Shown here: piece after piece, positions 1 to 12,800 of the stretch
Layout: each line of letters begins with the position of its first letter
How positions within the stretch are numbered: position 1 is the first letter of the stretch
Source: Lepidonotus clava
Lineage: Eukaryota > Annelida > Polychaeta > Phyllodocida > Polynoidae
Assembly (NCBI GenBank): GCA_936440205.1
Contig: OW387139.1
Span: 35,862,378-35,926,377 of the forward strand
Length of the DNA: 64,000 nucleotides
Reading direction: 5' to 3'
Position numbers and translations under genes: made by a program
Notes under the pieces: generated by a model
Told to the model about the DNA's origin: nothing
Database searches by the model: none
The model's input: the letters and a program-made list of their open reading frames with translations, nothing else

Positions 1-431
1 TACTCCATAGGATAGGCTCCCAAATACATCAGTCTCCATTTTACAAAAATAAAATGGCGAAAATTCCCTGTCAGCCCTCAGGGCCTATTTGGCCCTAATT
101 TTGGTGAAAATTGTCGGCCCTGTTCTCAAATTGTCGGCCATTGGCCTACGGGCCAGTGTTAATCGTAAACACTGGACTCAGGACCCTGTGCAGTGTGCTT
201 TTTTCAAACTAAAGCTACTGACATCTCAGCCAGTCAGTGAATGTTCTGATGTAGATCCTAGTAAATTCGATGCAGCAGCATTCCCAGCAGGTCCAAGTTT
301 TAGCTTAAACTTGGTGACATGCAACAGGTAACGGTTCTATTCTTAAATTCGACACGGCGACAGGGCTAATTCTTATAGGGCATATCATAGGGTATTTCTA
401 AATTCGACACACTGTCTGCACAGCGAGTCCA

Positions 432-721
432 GGGCCCGACGGCTCGTAGAAGTCTTAATTACGTCGAACGTCCGTAATTAAAGTAGGTGATTACTAAGTA
501 ATTAGTTAATTACGATTAGCAGAAACGGCTCGTAACTCCCCCTAGAGCATATGGAAGAAGCAATCTCATTGGTCTAACCTTAATCACATCCCCCTTAATC
601 ATGATTAACGACCAAATATTTAATCTAACTCATGAGGTAGATTAAGTTGATGATTAGGGAGAGTTAGATAATTATGACAGTGTACCCTAATCAACCTACG
701 GAGCTACGAGCCGTCGGGCCC
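432..721. mobile_element. MITE-like element with 18-bp perfect terminal inverted repeats
   Basis: GGGCCCGACGGCTCGTAG at 432-449 is repeated as its exact reverse complement at 704-721. The 290-bp interior is AT-rich with many TTAAT and TAATTA palindromes and no ORF. This is the architecture of a non-autonomous DNA transposon; I cannot assign a superfamily because no clear target duplication is visible. Confidence 0.6.
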
Positions 722-840
722 AGGGGCGGATCCAGAAATTTGTAGAGGATGGGGGGGGGGGGGGGGGGGGGGGGGGGGAACATGAATGTAAGGGGGAGAG
801 GGCCAATACACAGCAACCCACCCCTCTGGATCCACCCCTG
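721..840. mobile_element. Short MITE, CAGGGGCGGATCC termini
   Basis: CAGGGGCGGATCCAGA at 721-736 is mirrored by TCTGGATCCACCCCTG at 825-840 (15 of 16 bases pair). Between them lies a long poly-G run. CAGGGGCGGATCC-type ends are common on small non-autonomous elements in animal genomes (family knowledge). It abuts the right end of the preceding element. Confidence 0.6.
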
Positions 841-1405
841 GGCGACAGAGCCATAATATATTTCACCTGAGTCCTGACATGAGCCTGATGAGGACCCCCC
901 TCACTCCATCCAGAGATAGTTATATTATTACATAAAGATTGAAAAATGCTAAAGAAAATATTGGGGAACATATTATCAGTCAGATTTGGTGTCTATAGTA
1001 TATAGTATAATATGCTTTTTGAATATTACATTGGTTCAAGTGTTACAGCCAGTTATACGTGGTGCTCTGGTTGGTTTGCCTTGTCAAAATGACGTGAATT
1101 TAGAAGGCTCACTCACTGCGCAGCTTGCGGGCAAATTACAAACCAAAGCTCTGTCATTTTGAAGGCAAAATGATGTCTACAGATAAAATTTTCTTGTAGC
1201 TTCATAAAATATTCTCTTGATCTTATATCTTTAATCTATGAGTAAAAAACTCAGTCACAACTTTTGCAGTTTTGGTGCAAAAACAGAGGACACTTTTTTA
1301 TGTAAAAACAAGGGAAATGTAACATACGTACCAGAGACCCCACTATCATTATAATAATATATAACTATGTTTTACAGTGTGTTTTACAGTAAAGAAGTGA
1401 CTTAC

Positions 1406-1511
1406 TTGAACTTGAATCAACAGCTTTGGCAGAAGCATGTGGCAAGAGGCCAAATAAGAGGAGAAACATCCACATCAACGTAAAGAATGTGGCGAGACCT
1501 CGACCCGACAT
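1406..1511 (-). CDS. First coding exon with signal peptide, unidentified gene
   Basis: On the minus strand an ATG at 1511 opens 35 codons starting MSGRGLATFF. A strongly hydrophobic core (MWMFLLLFGLLP) and an Ala-Ser-Ala stretch before Lys-Ala follow, a typical signal peptide with cleavage after ASA. The exon ends at 1406 with a consensus donor A|GTAAGT in phase 1. It is too short to identify the protein; it is probably the start of a secreted or single-pass membrane protein whose remaining exons lie to the left, possibly outside the window. A chance ORF is possible, but ATG, signal peptide and strong donor together argue for a real exon. Confidence 0.45.
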
Positions 1512-2880
1512 CAACCTAAACGACCCTCTTCGGGGCTGCAGCATCCTCTAATCCTTTGGTAGCACTCAAGGAACAACTAAATGACAGGAAGACCTGAACA
1601 CATCAGTACAATAAGTGTACGTCGCTTCCTATTTTTGACTAGCCAGGTGAGATAACATCTGATTCAACTGTTTGTCATTTGTTTACAGAGCCTCGACGTC
1701 AGCGTTTCACCTTCGCCTTCCACACCCACTGTCCGTATCCCAAGTTTTGTCCAGGTAGCGAAGCCGAACTCCTGATGCATTCACCTTTAGTTCTACCTTG
1801 ATACTCGTGTAAAGTGTACAATCATCAAGTCAATTCCATGTCAGATGTTCCATACACACTTCTTGATCTTCTTGTTGCGCATAAGTATCACATTTATCAC
1901 ATTTTAAACATAATTTTCTTTAGCTTATCTCGCAGCGCCCGTACGTCAAAACAGGAAGTGAGATACTGAACTCATCATCCGGTGTCGCAGGTAACTTTTA
2001 GGGACCCGAAGTTTTTTCCCGCCTCGCGCTCAGAGAAAACTTGACCATGTCTGACGGCGTTAGACCGATGTTAGAGACCATTGAAGTGCCACAACAACCT
2101 GATCTCAGCCACTGGGCAATTACATTATATAATTTATGCCGATCTGGGATAAAACCTTGAAATATCCAGTCTCTACTAGCTATCTTGAGCACTGACCCCC
2201 CCCCCCCCCCTACATAATGAATAAATAGTACAAATTACTAAAATACAACAAATTGATCATTATAAAATGATAATATATATGTTGGGGATGCCAGATACAT
2301 CATATATTACATGGACAGAAAATATAATTATATACTATTCTTATATCAATTTACTTGTTATCAGGTTATATGCTTGGTTTGTGGACCACTGATGGTAAAC
2401 AAAAAAATGTGTTCATTGTAAATATCTCATTGAATTTGTGGAGAAACATATATCTATGAGCCTTTCTCGAGCTATTTCAAATGTTAAAATGGATACATCT
2501 CCCCTAGCTCGGTTCATAAGATGATCCCCTATTATTTTATGGGAAAATGATAATCTATATACATCACCAATATAATATTTTCGAGCTATGTTCTGTAATA
2601 TTTTTTTTCAAATGATACATTATGCACATTCTTAAGATAAATATCGCATAATACATCATCTTATTTCACAACTCTTTATTTCACTTGGCCATAGATAAAC
2701 ATCATCATTAAAAGCATGATGTTGGTCGTAATATTTCTAACAAGGGTAAGCAAATGAAATATTTCCAAAACCATTCTGCAAGCAGATTTTTTAAAACTGA
2801 TTACATGATTACTTAGACTACATAAGCTTGAAAGTTTCCACAATAACCTATGATTATTTTTTCATTTTTGTTAGTTAAGC

Positions 2881-3145
2881 CCGTATTCCACATACCGAAA
2901 GTGCGTTGCCGATTTGACGCCGATACAATTTTGGCAAGAATGGGCAGCACTGCCGATAAAATTTACGATCATGTTGATAAATTCTTCCTGCCGATTTTGG
3001 TCTGGCTGCCGATATTACACTTTTGGCCGCCAATATCACAATTTCGGTGGCCGAAAGTGCACCGAAAGTACGGGCCGCCAGTATGGAACGTTGCCATGGC
3101 GATGGTCATTATCGGCGCCGCTCACTTTCGGTATGTGGAATACGG
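2881..3145. mobile_element. MITE with 23-bp perfect terminal inverted repeats
   Basis: The 23 bases at 2881-2903 (begin CCGTATTCCACATACCG) recur as their exact reverse complement at 3123-3145. The 265-bp interior repeats GCCGAT and CCGAAAGT motifs. Overlapping ORFs of up to 136 codons cross it, but they run through the terminal repeats and are not genes. Confidence 0.65.
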
Positions 3146-3664
3146 CCTTTACTTACAAGTATTACTTTTACTATACATTTTCAAAAGAAATCTCAAATCT
3201 ACATCTATAATTGCGAGACTGTCCTTAAAGAGATCTAGTTCACCTTCGATAAAAGATTGAAGGGTCATTTCTAACGAAGAAATAAGCATAATTTTCACAA
3301 CCTTTCTTTTGTAATCTAGGATTTATTTTGATAATCACACAAAAGCGCACGAATGTTGGCTACCACAGAAAGAAAATGTCAACTTCTTTTTTTTGCGATA
3401 GCCAAAGTGTAGGCCTAAAGAAGTGTGAGATCTTTAACTGTGATGAAAGTGGGGGGGGGGGGGGGGGGGGGGGACAACAAACAATAGAAAAATAACTAAT
3501 GATACCGGTATTTTGGTACGAATAGGGGAATACTATTTCAGGGAATAATGTTTCAGAATCCTCCAAGACACGAGAAGGGAAAGAGAAGGTCATCTTAATT
3601 TCATGCACATCACCAAATATAATGGATATAAAAATACAATGTTAATATAAAATTAATGGCACAT

Positions 3665-3670
3665 TTTATT
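3665..3670 (-). terminator. Candidate polyadenylation signal of the P450 gene
   Basis: AATAAA on the minus strand (TTTATT at 3665-3670 on plus), about 166 bases after the P450 stop codon. It is the nearest canonical hexamer downstream of the stop. Confidence 0.45.
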
Positions 3671-3835
3671 CGATCTAAGCACCTGTAACGGCATTCGATT
3701 TGATTACATGAATATTTTTTAAACTGATGAAATATCACAGGCGTCAAATCTTCTGATTGCTATCCCGTCCTCCACTAAAACAGAATGGTTACTTCTATGT
3801 CAAACTTTCAACACAACGTATGCAGCCGACACTTG

Positions 3836-6800
3836 TCAATCAACACGCTTTGCATAAAGTTCGATTTCAGGCACAGCTTTGAGCAATATGCGATGCTTCC
3901 GTCTAATCTGAAGCCCTGGTACAATCTCAAACTGCAGCTGTTGCAGTATGAGAGCGATGACGACTTTCATCTGACTACGGGCGAATAGATGCCCAAGGCA
4001 CTTGGTGGGTCCTGTACCGAAAGGTAGGAATGTGTAAAGTCCAGGTTTAGTGTCGAGAAACCTGTCGGGGTTGAATCTTTCTGCATCTTCCCAGACACGA
4101 GAACTCCTGCAAAAATAATACTTTAGATACAGTATCTCAATGATATTTAATTCTTGCAAAAATAACGATTTAAATAAAGTTTCTAAATGAATTAATCTTT
4201 TCAATAACAAGAAACATGTAATGAAGATCGTAAACGATCTATTAGTGAAAAAATCATTATCAATTGGACATGAATCATCTACAAATAATATTTATATCAA
4301 TAAATGTTTTAAGCAGATTGGTGATTTACGGACAGCAGCATAAAGAACAAGTAAAAAGATCACCAAATTTATAGAAAGATTGATTTCGTTTAGGAAACGA
4401 GAATTTGACCCATTGTAATGATAAGTAGTAAGAATAGGATAACGTTATTAGTTATTCAGAAACATTATCTGTGGATAAACCTTGTTACCATATAGATGAA
4501 TATTTGTAATGTACCATCTCATTTATCAGGCATGTAAGTGATGGAAAGTCATTTCCGCGGAAAAAATAATAAAATTGCTTAAAAACAGATACAAAATCAT
4601 TTTTGAGGGGGGAAAGCAATGCAGTACAAGTTACATTTAAGGCAAAATACAACAAATTCATCTTCAAAGTCAAGTAAACATTCACACTTTTTTGTATTTT
4701 TGGCAAAAAGATTTAAGGGACCCCCCCTAACCCCTAAAGGAAAAAATATTTTCTCCTCGGATTTGGACGATTCTCAAAAGTGATCAAAAAATTTCAAAAA
4801 ATGCGGAATTCCGCGTCTCTGCGGAAATTTTACATGCCTGTTTATGGGTTAACGACGAACCGCCCTGTATTGTACTACTGAATGCCCAAGCTAGGGAGTA
4901 GGGAATTGACTTTGTACATGCTTGGCAGGAAAAAATAATTTTGTTTTGAAAAAAACCTTCAATTCGACACCAAATCTTTCATATTGCTTCAAAAATCTTC
5001 TCTAAATATTGTAAAGACTCCATAACAGAAGTTAGTAGCCATAAATTGTAACTGGCCACTACTCTATTAAAGTGGCTAAAAACCATTTAAAGTCCATAAA
5101 AGTTGTTAAAAACGCTTAAAAGTCAGAGTTAGTCACTTATAGTCAATATTAGTTGCTGTAAGTCACTAGCCACCACTGCTCCGGAATAGTGTCTGAAAGC
5201 CTTGAAAGATGTCTAACAGTGGTTAAAAGAGCTTAAAAGTCAGTGTTAGTCGCCATTAGTCACCATTGCTCTCTAACATTGCCTAAAACCTAATAGAATT
5301 GTCCAACAGTGGTTAAAACTGCTTAAAAACGCTTAAAAGTCAGAGTTAGTCACTTTTAGTCAATATTAGTCGCTGTTAGTCACTAACCACCACTGCTCCG
5401 GAATAGTGTCTGAAAGCCTTATAAGGTGCCTAACAGTGGTTGAAAGTTGTTAAAAAAGCATAAAAGTCAGTGTTAGTCGCCATTAGTCGCCAGTGCTCTC
5501 TAACATTGCCTAAACCTATTAGAATTGTTCAACAGTGGTTAAAACTACTTAAAAACGGTCAAAAGTCAGAGTTAGTCACTTTAAGTCAATATTAGTCGCT
5601 GTTAGTAACTAGCCACCACTGCTCTGGAATAGTGTTAGAAAGCCTTAAAAAGTGTCTAACAGTGGTTGAAAGTTGTTAAAAGTGTTTAAAAGTCAGTGTT
5701 AGTCGCTGTTAGTCGTCACTGCTCTCTTATATTACCTAAAACCTATTAGAATTGTCCAACAGTGGTTAAAACTGCTTAAAAACGCTTATAAGTCAGAGTT
5801 AGTCACTTTTAGTCAATATTAGTTGCTGTAAGTCACTAGCCACCACTCCTCTGGAATAGTGTCTGAAAGCCTTAAAAAGTGTCTAACAGTGGTTAAAAGT
5901 TGTTAAAAGAGCTTAAAAGTCAGTGTTAGTCGCCGTTAGTCGCCATTGCTCTCTAACATTGCCTAAACCCTATTAGAATTGTCTAACAGTGGTTAAAACT
6001 ACTTAAAAACGGTTAAAGTCAGAGTTAGTCACTTTAAGTCAATATTAGTCGCTGTTAGTCACTAGCCACCACTGCTCTGGAATAGTGTTAGAAAGCCTTA
6101 AAAAGTGTCTAACAGTGGTTGAAAGTTGTTAAAAGTGTTTAAAAGTCAGTGTTAGTCGCCGTTAGTCGCCACTGCTTTCTAATATTACCTAAAACCTATT
6201 AGAATTGTCCAACAGTGGTTAAAACTGCTTAAAAATGCTTAAAAGTCAGAGTTAGTCACTTTTAGTCAGTTAGTCAATGTTTGTCACTAGCCACCACTGC
6301 TCCGGAATAGTGTCAGAAAGCCTTTAAAAGTGTCTAACAGTGGTTAAAAGTTGTTGAAAGTGTTTAAAAGTCAGTGTTAGTCGCCGTTAGTCGCCACTGC
6401 TCTCTAACATTGTCTAAAACCTGTTAGAATTGTCCAACAGTGGTTAAAACTGCTTAAAAACGCTTAAAAGTCAGAGTTAGTCACTTTTAGTCAATATTAG
6501 TCGCTGTTAGTCACTAACCACCACTGCTCCGGAATAGTGTCTGAAAGCCTTATAAGGTGCCTAACAGTGGTTAAAAGTTGTTAAAAGTGCTAAAAAGTCA
6601 GTGTTAGTCGCCATTAGTCGCCACTGCTCTCTAACATTGCCTAAAAACCATTAGAATTGTTCAACAGTGGTTAAAACTACTTAAAAACGCTTAAAAGTTG
6701 TACTAATGGCTTAGTACTTTTAATACATTGTCATAATATATAATCCAACAAGGATCAGGCTTAGCAAGTCTACTTCTAGTCTACTTCTAGGAGAAATATC

Positions 6801-9800
6801 TTACGCTCCTAGCGCCACCTGTTAACCAGTATAAAAGGCGCTGCAAGGTAGGGAGCGAGGAGTTAGTGAGTTAGTGAGTTAGTTGGTTAGAAGAAACATG
6901 TTTAACCAAGGAGTTATACCTGGAGTAAGTACATCGACTCCGTGTAACAGACTGGAGTTTACCAATACCCACTACCTCGGACATAGGATTGTGTTAGAGC
7001 TGAATGCTAGAATGGTCTAGAAGGCGTTGGAGCAACTCGTGTTCTAAATGTGGTTGATTGCTGATAGGAGATGGGAGGTGGACTGATGAAGACTTATACA
7101 TGGTGGCTTTGACTCGGGATGAGATGTTTATTGAATAAAAACCCTTTCATATTAAGAAGCTCCCTCATCGTTCATTTCTTTTGAACTATTGGGAAGTGAA
7201 TGGACAAACTTTAAACGCGGTCTGAATTACTCAGACATTCTGGAAAGCAAATTACGAAGACTTGGATATACACGAATCTTACGCAGTCTTAAATCAAACA
7301 TTAACAATAGTTCATTTGGTGGAGATACCCGAAACATGACTTGTGCCGTTTTGCTCATCCTTGATGTCAGCCACCGGTGACTTTGAGGCTTCCTCTAACC
7401 CCAAGCCTCAATCTTTGCGGCCCGCAGGACACGATGTGTCAACATCATATACAGGGAATGTGGAAAACCGCCACCTGGTAGGTAATCCCTTAGACGGGGA
7501 GGCACAGAGACAGGAGGTCGCAGCCAGACCCAAGCAGCTCTGCCCCGAAGGTGCACAAAATTACCAAACCCGTGGCAAAGGTAAACCATTTCCCTGGCAC
7601 CTAGGGTCCAAAGATAGGCCGGTTCTTGACGAAGGACTTGAAACCCTAACACACTCGGGACGAGTTGAAGGGAAGAACCGTCTCACGGAATATCAGCAAT
7701 ATTGGAACCCAGGGTACGTACCACCTACGGACCACGAAACTGGTACTAGCTCTCGCTCCACCTGTGAATCTGATGTAAACAATCCGTGGTGTAACCAAAG
7801 TGTTCCTTATCGTTTACTGCCCGCAGCGGGAGGTGAAGGCGAACAGGAAGTTTCCAATGGAGATAACCTATTTTCTTCAGGAAATCTAAAACAACGACAA
7901 AACACCGCGGATAACTCCAGCCCATCAGGGGGAAAACGCCCCGAAAATCCGGTAATCCTACCTGATGGGAGCTCTCTCACCTATCCATTACCCCAACGAC
8001 TTGAGTTTATCAGTCACCCACTGGTAACACCAACTCACCCCAACCCGGGGGCGTCCATTCCTTATTCCACTGTAGCTAAAGGAAAAACAGTGGGAAGGGA
8101 TAGGGGAGTGGGAAGGGAAGCAGAGGGAAACAGCGAGAAAGTAGGCAATTTACAACCCTATCGATTAACTTACGGTGTAGAAACGAACTTAGACCAGGCT
8201 GGTAGGGGAGCGGAAGCTCAGGCCTTTGATCCAGCCGAAATATTAAAGCAGTGGGCAGACTCAAGCCCCGAAAAGCACATAGATTTAGAGAGGCTAAGCG
8301 ATCAGGATAGTGAAGAAAATGTAACGCTTAAAGCACAAGATTTTAACACTCTAACTCATGAATTGTATGGAGAATACGAGGACGAGTACGAGGAAGAAAA
8401 TAGCGAGACAGAACAAGCAGCCGCAGATGTCAGAGGGGGTGGTCCTGATAGAAAATTAGCTAGAGAAGATAAATCAACCTCGTCTTCATACGAAATTATT
8501 ACCGAGGATGTTTTAGACACAGGTAAGAAAGCTAAACTAGAAAGTGAGGACGAAATTAGTGTAGAGGAAATACCTGTGAAAGAACAGTGGGACGATCACG
8601 ATATACAAAACCTCCACGAAAATAATATGGCGGAAGGAGGCGTTCCTTTGATGGATCTAGTAGAAGAAAGAGAGGATAGAGATCAACGCCAGCAACCCGA
8701 TGAAGGGGGAGCTGGGGGTGTAGATCTGGGGGCATGGCATCCTAACCGTGGGATGGACCCTGGGGGACCTCAACAAAACAATGGGAATGGCCAGATCCTA
8801 ATCCAGCAGCCGGACCAAGGCGTGCAGGCAGGACTTATTCCTCCTCTTAATCAACAGGCCCAAGGAGGCCAAGGTAATCAGGCCAATCCTCCCCTTAATC
8901 AACAAGTTCAAGGGGGCCAGAACGATCAGGCCAACCCTCAAGGACTTATTCCTCCTCTTAATCAGCAGGTCCAGGGAGGCCAGGATAATCAGGCCAACCC
9001 ACAAGGGCCTAACCCTCCTCAAAACCTTCTCAACAACCCTCCTCAAAACCTTCTCAACAACCCTCCTCAAAACCTTCTCAACAACCCTCCTCAAAACCTT
9101 CTCAACAACCCTCCTCAAAACCTTCTCAACAACCCTCCCCAAAACCTTATTAATAATCCCCCTCTGAATCAGCCCAATCTGGGGATAAACCCTGGGGGAC
9201 TCCAGCAACCCGGTGCAGGGGGAAATGGTGGTGTGAATCCGGGAATACAGCAGCCTAATCCTGGGGTAAACCTTGGGGGACTGCAACAAAATGATGGGGG
9301 AGGCCAACCAGGCCAACAGCCCGGCCGGGCCGAGCCAGCGGGAGGTGGGGTCGATCAAAACCTGCTCCCTCACCTGTTGCAGGCGATGGCACTCGCAGCC
9401 AATCTTGGCGCGGGCCGAGGAGGGGCGGGTAACCAGCAGGGTCAGCAAGCCCCAGCAGGCCAGAATAATCAAGTAAATCCACCAGGACCCAATAACCCTC
9501 CCCCGAACCAGAACAACAATCCTTTCCTTAACCAACTCAACAACCCCCCAAACCCACCGAATCCTCCACCGCCCGGACCACCAGGTCCGCCGGGCCCACC
9601 AGGTCAGAACAACCCTCCAAATCCACAGAATCAACCAAATATTTGGGAAATTCTACCACAGTTGGGTCTGGCACTGGGGCAAACACCAGCGCCAGTGCGT
9701 GAAACGACTCACAGTGGTCACCAAAGGGGACCAAACATTAGGTTACCGTGGTTTAGTGGAAAAGAAGACGAGCAAATAGAAAAGTATTTCAGGGAATTAA

Positions 9801-12800
9801 AACGACTGAAAGCTATCTATGACTGGTCGGACGCCCACCTCCTGAATATGGCGCTGTTAGGCCTAAAGGGAAGGGCCGACGACTGGGCAGGAGCGTTAGC
9901 TGAAAGTGAGAAAGACTCATTTGAGAAGCTAGAAGCCCAAATGACCAAGATCTTCGGTGATCGAAGAGCTAAGTGGCAGAAACACGCAGAGTTCTGTGGC
10001 CTTAAACAAGGAAAAGACCAGAGCGTGATCGAATTTGCAGGTGTTCTGAAACAAAAGCAAGTTAAAGCAGAGGCGAGTGAAAGCATGATGTTAGCTGTGT
10101 TTTTAGAAGGATTAAAACAGGGCGTAGCCAGGCAAGTAGCTATACTGGACCCTAAGTCTTTCACCGAAGCGGTGGATTGTGCAACGAGGTTAGAATCGTT
10201 GGACAAAGGCAAAGGGGGAACTAAAATATCTAATGCAGTGAGCGAACTGGCTGGAAGCCAAGAATCAGAGGAGACCGCGGCCCTAAACTCCATCTCCGAA
10301 CGGTTTGGAGTGGTGCTGGCCCGACTGGAGGCCGCTCCATGGTTTCAGAAACCAAAGCCAGGGCAAAGCGGGACTCCCCAGAGTGGTGGTAACTTTAAAC
10401 AGCAAGGTTATGAGAGAAAAGATAGGTACGAAAACCAGAAAAGTGAAAGAAATTCAGATCAGAAGCCTAAATCCAACGTCGCCCCGAACAGAGAGGCCGA
10501 TAAGGGAAAGAATCTGCCAACTCAACAGAAAGTAGAGAGACCCAGGTTGCCTTTTGATGAAAGTAAGTTTTGTATCATTCACCAACAGCATGGTCACTCT
10601 ACAGAAGCGTGCTTGTGGTTAAAGAATAGGTTGAGGGAAAAACCCCCGCGGATCTACAAAGATAGCAAAGCCAGTGGTACCGAACAAAAGAATCAGGGAA
10701 ACTAGAGGAAGGGTCCGTTCATTCCACGATAGAATTAGGCGCAGTGGACGGACCGGCTAGGAGAGAGATAGGAGACGAAGCATTTTTCTTAACGTTAAGA
10801 TTTGATGATCAGAAGGAGGTTAGATCTTTAGTAGACACAGGAGCGAGCGATTGCTTCATGTCCACCCATTGTAAACGACAGATCCCTAAACAATGCATTT
10901 TAGATGAATGGAAGGTATCGAAGGGAAACATCAGTTTGGCAGACAACTCGTCTCAAGTAATACTAGAACAAATTAGATGTAAGTTTTCAATCCAGGGATC
11001 GGTGGTCTGCTATGATTTCAACATAGTGGACGATCTATGCCACCTAATAGTAATCGGAAGAAACTTATTAACAGTGCTTCGATCAGATTTATCTCTACCA
11101 GGCGCAAAGATAGAAGTGTTTTGTGGAAACCCTATAGTTAGCAAAGAAACAGTGAAAATTCCGCCGGGAAATGAATGCATCATACCGGTAACCACTCGAG
11201 AGCTGCTGGGATTAGACTCACCGGTAGCTTACTGCGCACCGGCGGTAACCGCACCAGTCCTAGTGGAGGGGTGCGTGAATACGGTGGGAAGCCAGTGGTG
11301 GATCAAAGTCATGAATCCGCTAGATGAAATGCAAGAAATCACTCCCCAGGAAGTATTAGCTTTTGCGGAAGAATGCGCAGTGCCTGAGGTAAACCAAAAT
11401 CAGATAGAGGAGTTCCTAGACTTGTGTTATCTAACTAAAACGGAGACCCCAATGTCCATCTGTAGGATTTCTGTAGAAGTAATGAAAGACGCAGTGCAAA
11501 TGGAAAGCCAAACCTCTGAGGAGAAATCCCGAGGTAAAATGGATGAAAATGTAAGTAAAATAGATCTGACCGAGTCGTGCTTAAACGAAGAACAACAGGT
11601 AAGGTTTAGGAAAATGCTTAATAACAATAGAGATGCACTAGCGTTTTCAATGGAAGAGTTAGGTCACTGTGAAATAGCGCCGATGAGAATAATTGTGGAT
11701 GAGTCGCAGGGAGTAATAAGCTCTAGACCATACCGATACTCTCCACAGAAAATGGATATCATCGATGAACAGGTTAGGCAACTCATAGATATAGGTGTCA
11801 TAGAACCCAGCGAATCGGCTTGGCGAAGCCCGCTGGTGGTAGTGCAGAAGAAAGATGGCAAACCTAGGCTCTGTACAGACTTTCGCATGCTTAATCAAGT
11901 CACTTTTAAAGATAAATTCCCCATGCCCACGGCTCGCTCGCTTTTCCTATATATGGCTTACAAGAAACCCACTATGTGGACAGCTTTAGATCTGTTGAGC
12001 GGCTATCATCAGTGTGTAATCGAAGAAGACAGTAGAAAATATACCGCTTTTGAAACCCCGATGGGTGTGTATCAGTATAAGCGTGTACCATTTGGCTTAG
12101 TTGGCGCACCCTGGCAGTTTACCAAGGTAATGGCCATAGCGCTAAAGGGATTGATTCCTAGAACATGCTTAGCATATTTAGACGACGTAATTGTCTACGA
12201 CACTACATTTGAAGAACACCTGGCGAGCGTTGAGGTGGTTCTCCAAGCTTTGGCGAGAGCTAATCTTAAACTGAAACCGTCAAAGTGTGAGTGGTGCCGC
12301 AGTGAAATCAACTTCCTCGGCCACGTAGTAAACGCGGAAGGAGTGGCTACACAAAGGGTAACCACAGAAAAGATTACAGCCTTTAACCGTCCGCATAATG
12401 TGAAAACCATTAAATCATTTCTGGGACTGTGTAATTACTACCGATCGTTTGTCCCTAATTTCGCTGATCTAGCAAAGCCTTTAAACCGGCTGCTAAAGAA
12501 AGAAGTCTATTTTGAGTGGACAGAGGCCTGCGAGGAAGCGTTTCAACAGTTAAAGAAATTGCTGACCTCGCCACCCTTACTAATTCATCCAGATATAGGA
12601 GGGCATTTCTATCTACTAACTGACGCATCAGACGCCGCGTGCGGTGCAGCGGTTTGTCACAAACTAGATGAAATCTACCGTCCGGTTGCTTTCTGGGGAT
12701 GTACTCTCCGGGACGCCGAATTAAATTATTCGGTAACAGAAAAGGAGGCTCTGGCAGTAATTAAAGGCATTAAGAACTATGAGGACATGTTGCAGGGAGC

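Larger units (their letters stand above)
1..1405. other. Repeat-rich left edge, no firm gene
   Basis: Apart from two short inverted-repeat elements (listed separately at 432-721 and 721-840) I see no coding exon that I can support here. If the gene whose first coding exon is at 1406-1511 continues leftwards on the minus strand, its later exons should lie in or beyond this stretch, but none is obvious. A poly-G run of about 28 bases sits near 751-778. Confidence 0.5.
1512..3835. other. Intergenic, AT-rich with one MITE
   Basis: Between the signal-peptide exon and the stop codon of the P450 gene I find no coding exon. It holds a poly-C run near 2196-2211, a poly-G run near 3450-3472, a MITE at 2881-3145, and at its right end the probable 3' UTR of the P450 gene. 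Confidence 0.5.

Noticed and set aside
89-331. 80-codon plus-strand ORF at the left edge
   Set aside because: Its first part is a GGCC/TCGGCC repeat; no family match and only a fair donor at its end, so not called an exon.
2850-3260. 136-codon ORF and two overlapping frames
   Set aside because: They run through a MITE and its inverted ends; three overlapping frames of similar length are a by-product of the repeat.
3836-4210. Haem-binding P450 exon as a separate pseudogene
   Set aside because: Its acceptor and phase fit exon 10 at 28549-28662 exactly and the total becomes 502 aa, so it is the last exon of the same gene, displaced by the Gypsy insertion.
5030-6694. CRISPR-like array
   Set aside because: Regular repeats but with no unique spacers, 225-bp period and a eukaryotic setting; it is a satellite.
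8798-9634. 278-codon minus-strand ORF with VVEKVLRR repeats
   Set aside because: It is the antisense shadow of the NNPPQNLL repeat region of gag.
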